From: Hanleya hanleyi
Lineage: Eukaryota > Mollusca > Polyplacophora > Lepidopleurida > Hanleyidae
DNA length: 64,000 bases
Reading direction: 5' to 3'
Assembly (NCBI GenBank): GCA_036873755.1
Contig: JAVTVY010037103.1
Coordinates: 62,001-126,000, forward strand
Both the position numbers and the translations under genes were made by a program. Under the pieces are notes generated by a model. The model had not been told where the DNA came from, searched no databases, and saw only the letters and a list, made by a program, of their open reading frames with translations. This document shows positions 30,755 through 42,700 of the stretch, one piece after another; position 1 is the stretch's first letter; the number at the start of each line of letters is the position of its first letter.

Positions 30755-33700
30755 TTATGATTCAGCTGACTGGTCCTGGCTACCAGCGGTGACTACCTCC
30801 TCTGTTCTCTCTGTGTCTCCCTCCTGTTCTGACAGGGGCTCTTTAGGGGGTGGGGGTGAAGCGGACTCGGTAACTGGCTCTGTCTCTTGCACTACTGAAA
30901 TTAAGCACACAAATGTTATTACAGTACATGTGGTGTTTTGATATTGCCAATTTCATTGTTATCACAGTGAACATCAACAGTGGTTCTCTGGAGTTTTGTA
31001 GTGTAAACTTCATTTCTAGTTGCATACCATACCAAAGTCAAAGACAAACAGTTCGATGAGCTATTAGACTGACCCAGCGTCATTTTTGTAAACCTAAGTG
31101 CAGTACAACATAATCAGTTAAATATTTCTAAATAAAACATGGTACATGGGGTTACAGAATACTATGCCAATCTTGGTTGTAGTTGCTCCAGATGAGAAGA
31201 TTTTCGGCTGGCAGTTCTACCCATCAGCTAAACTGTAACCTTGTAGGTAAAACTAACCTGGTTGAGGAATGTCCTTGCCAAATTCATCTCCTCGTGAACT
31301 CTTCCACTCGCCCAGTCTCTCCAGACATGGCCTGTTCCCTGCGACGATGTGCTTACTGAACCCTTGTAACATCTTGTGAGCCATAGAAATACCATACTGT
31401 ACACGATTTACACTGATAGCCTCGGAGTCATTGTGCGCACGAGACAGGTTATAAGCCTTACTGAAGTATTCTGTGGCCTCATCATATCTTCCCTGCATAG
31501 AAGAACATTGTAATGATTAGAGGTCAGAATGATACGATTCTCACATGCTCTAACATACACTGGATTAACCAGACCAACTAATCCACAAATCCCCCCCCAG
31601 TTATGTACATATCAAGAGAGTTGTACAGGACCCCAGGTTATGTACATACCAGAGAGTTGTAGATGACTCGAGGTTATGTACATACCAAGAGAGTTGTAGA
31701 TGACCCCAGGTTATGTACATACCAGAAAGTTTTAGATGGTCCTAAGTTAGGCTGGTTAAAATTAATTTCTTGTTTAGCATCATTTTTGAAAAAAATCTGG
31801 GTAGGGCGGGTGTTTTTTAAAATGTTTATTATAAAAGTGGCCCTTGAAAATATAATCCCAAAAGAAAATCTTGGCTCGTTGCTGGTGGATTTATGTTATT
31901 TTATCAAGGTTAAGACTACTTGTCTTCGCTATGTGTGTGGATACTTACAGCCAGCAATCATACATTTTGAAAATGGGAACAGCCAGTTACTCTTTTTAAC
32001 AAACATAAAGTTAGGGCCATTATGATGGCATCCGACTCTCTTTCTCATGCGACAGTCGGACAGAAAATGACACATGGTCTGAATGACATGCGATGGGCCT
32101 ACCAACACACTCCACATATAATTCTTTCAAACTATTAAATTTGTATGATGTGATACAAGAAATGAGGCTGGGCGATTCATGTCGATGATCGTGTTTTCGT
32201 GGACCCGATACACGTCCAAAGATGATGGGTGGCCCGGAAAAGGTCCGGTGACATGCGCTTTTTAATAGCGGGATTGAAACCGTTTCTGAGAAATGTTTTG
32301 AATTTCGGAAAAAATAAATATATACCAATTTGTGTATTTTCAATTTTGAATTCACACCTGAAGCCTGTTTCTGACATGGACACTGACAGGGAATTCTGAA
32401 AATGAACTACAACAAGGCAGAGTTGTAACTTGTACCATATAGAATATAATATCTCTTTATTGTATGCTTCCCAAAGGGTTGACGTTTACAGAGAAACAAT
32501 AAATTGGCAATGCATGGCAGCCTCGGCTATATATAGGTCGACGATCAGAAAATCTCGACTTCGTACTCCAAACTGCATCGCCGGGTGGTGGAAACTAGTT
32601 TATTGAACAGAAAAAAATTGGTTTGTGTCTGGATCTAGTTTCATTAAATTTCAGTGTACGATTTATTGAACACTACTTTTGCTTTGCTGTAGTAAGTAGT
32701 TCGACTTGGATCTCGGAAACTTGATTACAAAAATGCGAAAAAGAAAAAAAAAGCTTTGGGGTGGGCGAATATTTCGGGGTGGGTGGTGATGCTAAACAGG
32801 ATTTTTTTTTAGCCAGCCTTATGTACATACCAGAGAGTTTTAGATGGCCCCAGGTTATGTACATACCAAGAGAGTTGTACATGACCCCAGGTTATGTACA
32901 TACCAGAGAGTTGTAGATAGCCCCAGGTTATGTACATACCCGGGAATTCTAGATGGCTCCCAGGTTATGTACATACCAGATTGTTATAGATGGCCTCGAG
33001 GTTATATACCGTTCCGAGCTGTGAATGACCCCAATGTATCTACAAGAGAGCTGTAGATGTGTGTACCAGAGAGTTGATTATGGCCCCCAGGTTATGTACG
33101 TACCAGAGAGTTGTAGATGGCTCCCAGGTTATGTGTGTACCAGAGAGTTTTAGATGGCCCTCAGGTTATGCACATACCAGAGAGTTGTAGATGGCCCCCA
33201 GGTTATGCACATACCAGAGTTGTAGATGGCCCCCAGGTTATGTGTGTAACAGAGAGTTGTTTATGACCCCCAGGTTATGTACGTACCAGAGAGTTGTAGA
33301 TGGCCCCCAGGTTATGACAGGCTCTACTGAAGGCTTTCTCCTGTTGGTTATTCTCAGTCACCTCTACAAACATCTGTAGGTAATGGATGCACTCTTCAAT
33401 CCTTCCCTGTCTGAATACACAATGTTCATGTCACTAAAATATTAGACTAAGGGACGGTATCCAACCAGCGTTTGCTGTTGAGACGTTTTAAACGATGGAA
33501 AAAAACGCTCAGCTACTACACCCATCGTTTGCACCATCGTTTTTTTTGTGTAGCAAACGATCAAAAAACCATCACCGGAGACGGCCGAAGGTACCGCTGT
33601 CGTTCGGAAGAAAACGTCGTCGTTTGGAAGACACTGACAAAAGACGATCGCACGTGTTAAGCTGCGCATAAATACACACTGGGTGAACAGGCCGTGCCTT

Positions 33701-36700
33701 AGCTCTCAACTGCTCACATGTGTAACAAAATATAGCGCTATCAGCGAATGTGAAAACGGGTTTAACACAGGGGAAATAAATTACACTTTAATCGCCTTCC
33801 GCGTTTGTTTTAAAGGTTTGATTACGAGAAGTCGCTGTTTGTGTGCAAAAATTTTCTATGAAAATGACAACCATCTAGCTGTGATAATGGAAGTGTCACG
33901 TACGCAAATAAAACTGAATGGTTTAATAACACCCTCCCCATGTATGCACGGTGTAAAAAATTTCTTTGAATAGGCCGGAAAAGGTAATCAACAGATAACT
34001 CTGCCGATCCGTTTTTCACGGCCTCAAGCGACACAGCCGTTGTTGTTGTTTTTGCGTCTGTAAAGCGGGACTACTTTCGAGCCGATCGTTTGCCAGGAGA
34101 CTTTCAATCGTTTGCTAGAAAACGTCTGCACCTTTGTTCGAGGTGTGAAAAGACGACCGGCACCCTTACCGTAGGTTGCCGGAGATTTCCGGCGATCGTC
34201 TTTATCTGACCGGCGTTTTTTAAAAAAACGATCAACTCATACACCCATCGTTTGCATCGACGTTTTTTTTCATCGTTTAAAACGTCTAGCAAACGAACGT
34301 TGGATGGATACGGTCCCTAAGTAATCTTCTGCTTCCCAGTTTCTTCTCAGTGAATTTCTCAGCAATAATTTGGACAAAAATTAATATTTCATGTCACAAA
34401 TAGCACATGTGTACCAAGTCTCATAATCATACAATGAAACCTGACGAATTCAGTAAAATTCTCAGTACATTTTTGTCTAACGAAAAAACTCATAAATTGA
34501 CAAATTACCTAGTTCAAAACCTCATAATTTGGACACAAATTAATATTTTATCTCATAAATACCACAGGCAAATCTTCTAATCATGAGAAACATGTGTATT
34601 AAGTTTCATAATCATCCTTGACAGCTGACAACTGCAGCAAACTTTCTATGTACAGGTGTATATGTACATGTACATGTAGAAGGCCTACAATTTTGCTAAA
34701 CAAAAAACTCACATCTGCCATAATTTGGACAAAAAATAATATTTCATCTCATAAATAGCACATGTACATCCTCTAATCACAAGAAACATGTGTACCAAGT
34801 TTCATAATCATCCAATGACAGCTGACAACTGCACTATGTAGAAGACCTACAATTTTGTTAAACAAAAAACTATCATCTGCCATAATTTGGACAAAAAATA
34901 ATATCTCAACTCCTAAATAGCACATGTACATCCTCTAATCATAAGAAACAAGTGTAGCAAGTTTCATAATCATCCCGTGACAGCTGACAAATGCAGCAAA
35001 CTTTCTATGTACATATGCACTTCAGCTAAACGAAAAACTATCATATACATGTAGATTTTAACATTGGGGCACCCATAGAATCCCCTAGGATAGTGCCATG
35101 ACTGACCCCCCTGGTGGAATACGCACCTCCCATATTTTTTTAGTTTTTTTTTCTGAATTTTTCTTGATTATTTTTTAGAATTTGCTAAACCAAAAACCTG
35201 ATCATCTCCAGGGAGGGGACGACGACACGGATGATGACATCCTCTTTCCTCCTCTCAAAATATCTCGCCTTACGAGTGAGATAAAAATGTCAATAGTAGT
35301 GTCACACTGCATGTGCCACAATGCTAACATCACCTCCACTCAACTTACGCTCATACTATTCAGCTTGTATCACTGACGTCCCTGTTCCCCCCCGTTGATT
35401 CACATCGCCTCTTGGCCGTAAGGGGGTCCTTTATCTGGTTACCCAATCGCCGTGCCATAATAGCTCGGAGATAACCAGATTCCTCATACTAACCACGATT
35501 GGCTAACTACCTCACGTGATCAAAATTATGTCATACCTTCATGATAGTCAGATCACGACTCTCACGTAATGTGGAAGCCATGCCAGTATTTTGACAGCGA
35601 CACGCCCCCTTACCGCATCTCTCAAAGGAACTTTTCCCCGTCTTTATTAACAGTCAACATTCAATTCAAAATCTGAAGCAATTGAACCGCGTTTTTACGT
35701 TACCATTCTAGGCAACTTGATCTCCTTATATACTCATGACGATAAAACATGGTCTTATCAGTGGAATATTAACACAGCTCAAATGTATGCCCTCCTTCCG
35801 CTTTAATCTGACACTGCCCCGCCATTGTTCTGTTCTGTATTGGTCTGTGGAGGCCTAATTTGGATAATTATAAAAATTCTGTTTCAGTCACTTTTTTCGG
35901 CATGCCTCGCATAATACATATTCCAAGTATCGACCAACAAGTAATAATACAATGTTTGATGCAAGATGGTCACCAGGGTTTTCGCCAAATCCAAAAATGT
36001 AACCTGGTTATGAGACCTACATTCCTTGGGAGTATATTGTGGTGAAATTATGAAGCGATCGTGAACTTTGCACCCAATTCACTCTTTTGGGGGCAATTTC
36101 ATACTTCAGGACCTATGTGGTCTGCTTTGGAATGTAGAATAACAATTTTATAGCCATTTTCCCGGTCCAAATCGGTTATGGACTAAGATCCAGCCTGGAC
36201 AAAAAAATATATCCCATTCACTTAGGTTTGATGAACAAAGGGCCATAAATCTTGAAAATAAACGCGAAAAGCGGAAAAACTTCACGCTGCACAACTACAG
36301 GGCACTGACCACATACCCTGCAAATTTCATAATTGTCCATACAATATTAACCAAGATCCAGCCTGGACAAGTTCCAATTCACGGATATTTCAGGAACAAA
36401 GGGCCATAACTCTTGAAAATATAAGCAAAATGGGGAGAAACTTTACGCTGCACAACTGTGGGGCACTGGCCACATACCATGCAAATTTCATACTTGTCCA
36501 TACAATATTAACCAAGATCCAGCCCCGACAAGTCCCATTCACAGAGATTTCAGAAAAAGGGCCATAACTCTTGAAAATTATACCAAAACTCGGAAAAAAA
36601 ACTACGAGGGAACTGGCCACATTCCATGCAAGTTTCAATCCTGTCCATCAAATATTAACCGAGATATCGCGCGGACAAGAAATTCGGACGGACGGATGGA

Positions 36701-39700
36701 CAGACAGACAAAGCGATCGCTATATGCCCCCCTCTAATTAGAGGGGGGCATAACATTTACAGGGATTTATTTGTTAATTATTTGAAGGTATCAGTGAACA
36801 AATGTTTGCAATCAGTTGACGAACCTTACTAAACAATGGAGGAAGTTATCCAAAAATCTGTTCACTCTTAACTCAGAAATTAACGTAATTAGAGCTGTTT
36901 CGCCGCCTGTTTATTGTTAGTTTTGCCGTTTACGACATATGAACGTTTGAAAAGGGAGACAACTCATATTGTTTCACTAGTTTCTAGCGTTTTTCCACAC
37001 AGTTATCACCTATTAGATGGCATATACGCTGGGTAATTTATTACTGTTACCGAGAGACTAATTCTTGGCAGCTTAGCACCGTCATTTCATGGAAACATTT
37101 AATGGTGACTGGCCGAAAGACCTCTCACCCACTGAGAGAAAAGGTGTCGGATGCCCGGATGTTGGTTGCCGAGATAAACAAAGCGGACAAGACTCTTCCG
37201 TAAGAGTGATATTCATTGGTCATTGGTGGTTGACCTGTGCAGAGCGCCCCCTTACTGCCAAGAGGCGCGAAATATGTGATGTGAATCAGCGGGGGGAACA
37301 AGGAGAGTAGGGACGTCAGTGATACACGCTGTTTATCAGCGTACACTCAACTCAGAAGTCATTCTCCATGAACTCCTAACATAATTTTACCTCAACTCTG
37401 ACATATCTAATGGTGGCACCCTACAGTGGATTAACACGAATTGCAAAAGTCATCTAATGGTTTATTTCCATAAACATGTCAATTCACAGAGCATTATTCA
37501 TCAATGACATAATGCAGAGGGAAGCACATGTTCAGATGAGTTTGCTACAATAAGGCAATCACCGAGGTTTTTGTCACAATAAGGGAGGTAACTCTACTTA
37601 CTGCTTGAATGCTCTGGCTATGGCATCACATGCTCTGCCCACCCCTTCTGTGTCGTTTGAAGCTTTACATACTTCAAAAAATATATTCAAATGCTGAAAG
37701 GTAATCAGAAAAGATTTACTTCAAATCAACTTCATATCCCATCAGATAAAGGGGGAAAACAGTTCTGCACAAACATGTGCTTTACTTTTTTGTCCATTTA
37801 GAACAAGTCTTTTCCAATTTTAACTGCAGATTTGAAAACAAAGTTGATGAAACGTCGCATGCCTCAAAATCCTGCCCTCCAATCAGTGCCAAAATGTTGC
37901 TGGTCATTCACTGAGATGTCAAGATTCGCCAACATTTTGATATATCAACATTTTGAGGTTTTGAAGAATAAGTTTTTATTTCTTTTTTAGCCAGACTATG
38001 ACGAGAGTGCAAACCGAGATAATTGATCACATGGTGGATAATTGAACATGAAGTAGCAGTAACACAGCATCAAGAGTACTGACCCATGAATAAATCCAAA
38101 CATTTTTGTCATTATTGGTGTTGTTAACGATGTGATAATAACTGGAGGTTTGGCAATAAGCTATCTATTAATGCTGACCTTTACTGATAATGCCTCTTGC
38201 AAATACCTATTCAATTCTGGGATATTAAGATCTTCCAATGTTGTTTTATTTGGCAGCTTTTTTGAAGCCAATTGAAGTCCAATTTTCTGATCTTTCAATA
38301 TTGCCAACTAGAACATAAGCTAAGTGACTAACCTTGACATGACTTCACATGGCCAATGACTTCCAATTCATGACTCAAGTGTTTGATCTCAGGATGTTGC
38401 TAATGCTATTGCTAAACATGGTAATGCCCACTGTAAAAGATTACATTCACTTTCCTTGTCCCTCATATCCCTTCCTTACAAATTCTTTAAACTAGGACTT
38501 CAGTATGCCTGCTACTTTATAATATCCCAATCTCCACAGAATATCAATTCTCACCTGTAAAGCTGTGGCTCCATCTCCAATTTTTTCATAAGCTAAGCCA
38601 AGACGATAGGCTGTTTCACCTGCAAGCTTCCGTTCACCGCCTTGAAGAAATATTTGTCAAATTAAGTCATCGCAAATATAAGTAGTAAAATTTGGGAAAC
38701 TGTGGGATGGTGCATGCTGGAGGCCTGCATTGTAGTTGCCTGATGGAAAGGTCACTCTTCATAAATCTCTATCTTCACACTCCATCCATATATCTAGCTA
38801 TCAAGGGTCTAATGAGGTCAAGTTTTTGATCCAGTAACCCCAAGTGACTGACTGAAGAATTGCATAAGACATTTTAAACAGCTGAGAAGTTGGTTAAATT
38901 CTGATTCAGTAGATTCACATCAATGTATACAAGTTTGGGGTCACTGATCATGATTTCAGAGTGGATTCTTTAGCAACATTCATGAAAGGGAATTGGTAAA
39001 ATGCCTTTAACTTGATAAGAATATGAAGTGGTCAGTGTTGTGGTTGAATATTGAAGTCTTTCATTATGAAAAAGCTAAATTACAGAGAATTAGATGTACC
39101 TAAGAATAAATCATTACATGTCAAATTGGTTAGATAACCTCAGTGGTAAGAGAAAGACACTCACTTTCTTTTGCCATAGAATATGCTTTCTGAAAATAGG
39201 CCAGCGACTGTTCTGACTCTTCCTTCTCTAGCACATTGCCAATAGTGGTATAGATCCGGGACATATGTACACAGGCATCCGTGAACAGAGGCAGACCATC
39301 ACTCCGTATCCAGTCCTTGTTTTCTGAGGTCAGTTTCCAAAAAGCTTCAAAGTTCTCCACTGCATCAAAATAGTCACCTGAAAAAACAGTTCACAAATTT
39401 ATCTACAAATAGTTCAGGGCTGTTCCACGAGGGGAGGAACTTTTTTTTGCCCCAACCACCAATTATGTAATTTAATATAATTTTACCCCACCCATATTAT
39501 TGAATAGGATATGTAACCAACCACCACCAGATTTAGATATACAGTGTACTTTCAACCTAACAACCCATGTAAATAAAAAAAAATATATATGTATTTTCTG
39601 GATGGGGAGGTTTAGTCCATACACATAGGGTTTGGTATGGCCTGAATGCCACCCTTCATTTTAGCGTACTTGGTTAAGTTTTTCATCACTCCCTAGGCAG

Positions 39701-42700
39701 TCTGACCCTACGATAGGTCACGTGAGAACTACAGTACCATTGTTTTCATTATCTCAAAACTTGAGTATTGGCCAAGAATAACAATGTGACTAGTAGCATT
39801 TGGTATTTGCCTGATTCAGACATTTTCTTCTGCATATGCAGAACCAGCCATAGGACTGAAAATCACTACCAAAGGTAATTTCTGGTAAACATCTTCCTGA
39901 CTGCACAATTTTTATTGCAATCCATCAAAAACACTTCATTAACAAAAGGTTTTTGGTGAAAGAACTCGCTTTCAAGAGTTCGTTTACAACTTTTACAACC
40001 ACAACCATAATTGTTTTTCTTTTCCAACCACCACAACCCACATAACTCAGTTTATACAACAGGTAAGCACCCATGTAATTATATAACTCTTTTACCCCAC
40101 GACCCATACGTAAAAATATATAAAGTACCTCTACTTATTTCTGGAACAGCCCTCAAACAAATCAAACAGATTTAATAGTATTTTCGTTATTATGGGATTA
40201 CACTGTGTTAGTATAGCACAGGTTCTTACGCCACTGTTGGGTTAGGCAAATAATAATAACACCTAGCTGTGAAAATCCCAATGTCCCATTTTCCTTGCTG
40301 TCAAAAGTTCTGGTGCCAAGTGTGGTCAGTTTAGACTGGATTCACTGTACAATTTATTAGAATGCAATAGGATCAGCTTGTACAGGTAGTAAACTTTGAA
40401 GTGTAAAGAGTTGTGAAAATTGTCACCATTTTCTTCCTGAGCCAAGCCCACATTACAGTAACCCTCGGCCAGCATTCTGCCCCCGCCCTCTGTGATACGT
40501 CTACTGACATCTAGACAAGAGGTAAAGAAATGGTCCACTAGCCACTTGTCACTCGTTGTTTGAAAGTACTGCGCCAGCTCAAACCTCGAGCTATACACAG
40601 AAGCATAGTCCTCTGAAAGTTGAAAAAGAAATACATTAGTTTGCAATCCACAAACAGTGGTTGAAATATATGAAACAGTCCCATAGGCTAAGCAACCAGG
40701 GCAGGACAATTAGACTGAATCAGTTGGGGAAAAGTATGTCTTCTTGCTTGTGAGGCTGCATCAAAATTGGCCATTTTCCTAATTTTTACACAGCCATGGT
40801 TAGAGGTGATTTTATGTGAAAACGAGTTCTGTTCATTTGTTTGTCTGTCTATTGAGAGGAGAGGCTGGACGTAAGCAGTTAATTTCAATAATAAAAATTC
40901 AGTTTTGAGATTTTAACATTTTTTGGTTCTCTGAACCTATAATTTTCACTCAGCTTTATTGTTTTTGTCAAATAACAACTTTAAAGTAGAAATTTTAATT
41001 CTATTTTGACATGATTTGTGTTTAATAAAATATATTTATTAATCTTTGAATGGCTTTTTCTCAAAACATGTTGTCGCGGTGATTCATCGTCTGGGTAAAA
41101 ACTATTATCGATTAATATTTCACTAATCTTGATGAAATTTTAAATGGATTTTCTTTACACAATTATCTACTTTTCGAAGTCTTAAGGAGCTTGTGGATCA
41201 ATAAGAATATGACGGTGTTCAATAAAATGATTAATGTTGATGTGTTTTAACACAGTGGGGTGTAAAAATGAGATCATTGTATGCCCCTTCAATGTGTAGG
41301 CGGAAATAAACAAGTTTTATTAAATAAAATACACTTACTTGGTCAAACGATTTTTACTCAGCAACGCTTATGTAAAAAACCGAGATCTGTCTCTAGAGTT
41401 CTATTTATCCAAGCAGCCTGAAACTTTTCATGAAACCATCTTTCCTTCAGATCTACTTCTGTACACAATTTCATGATCATAGGGGGTTCGACTATGGTGA
41501 GATGAAATCACACTTTTAAGACCTCATCTCCCCTTAAGTTTTGTTGTCTGTGCAGTATCTCCAGTTCCTTTGGTACACAACTTTCATGTATACTTTGTGT
41601 ATACCGTACCCCTGGGGCAAATTTTGAGGGCAAAATGCTAAAAGTCTAGGTCACATATCTAGAATATGGATTATCACCAAACTTGTGAGTTTGGTAGTGA
41701 TACCCCAAACTTAGAGAAGTGAGTGAGTATGATTTTATGTCACTTTCGATAATATTTCAGTCATATCACAATGTTTGAGTAATATTTGTTTTCACACCCG
41801 AGACCCCACAGGTGATTCGTTTTCACACTCGGGAAACCCACGAGTTTTCCAGTTAGTCACCTCCAAACTTGAGGGAAAGAAAACATGTTGACTTTGAGGT
41901 CAGGTGAAGGCAAGGTTCACTGAAGTCTCAAACAGGACGCGCATCAAATTTATGCATATATTTGCAAGTCCATACCAAAATTCAAATGTGAGTTCGCAAA
42001 TAAATCTCGCCAAATGTGATGGGCTATCATGAAATGCTCCTGAAACCTTGAATATTTACCCAAGTGGTTATATCTAAATCTATATTGTACTTAAATTGAA
42101 CTTGTCCAATTATCCTGAAATAAATGAGACTATGACAGACCATGTCATTAGGCCTATGCTTAACAACAACACAAGAATTTTATCAACATCAGTTATTATA
42201 TAGACCCTACAATGCACCACAGTATCCCAGACATACAAGGATCAAATGGTAGAGTCAGCAGTCACTGACCTGATACCGGACATGACATTTTATAGCAACA
42301 ATTTCAGTGACTTGACCTAGAAAATCGAACCTCGTCTTGATGTTGTTGCCCTCTGGACTTTAGTGGGGCAGGGCTGACAGTTGGATATCCCTATTTACTG
42401 AGGGTGAACTACATGTGGACAAAATTGCTTCGTGTGATTTATTAAGACCATGTATTTCACTGCGTTGTCTCTTTTCGTCCGGCCATTTTAACCGGACGTA
42501 TGCCCCAGTAATCAGGAAATTGCTATCGGACAAGCCGAAAAGTGTCCAATCACAGAGAGTGAATGCCATAGTTCCTGCCTATCATGCCATGGCCGTGTCG
42601 ATATAACATACCAGCCAATGAGATACACGTACACATTCACTCAAATATGTGTCTGTGATGCATTGTAGGGAATATATAATAATGGACGTTGCCACAATTC

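Noticed and set aside
31663..33379. Plus-strand frames such as TRGYVHTKRVVDDPRLCTYQ
   Set aside because: Translations of the minisatellite; the coding meaning is on the minus strand, and only in exon 7.
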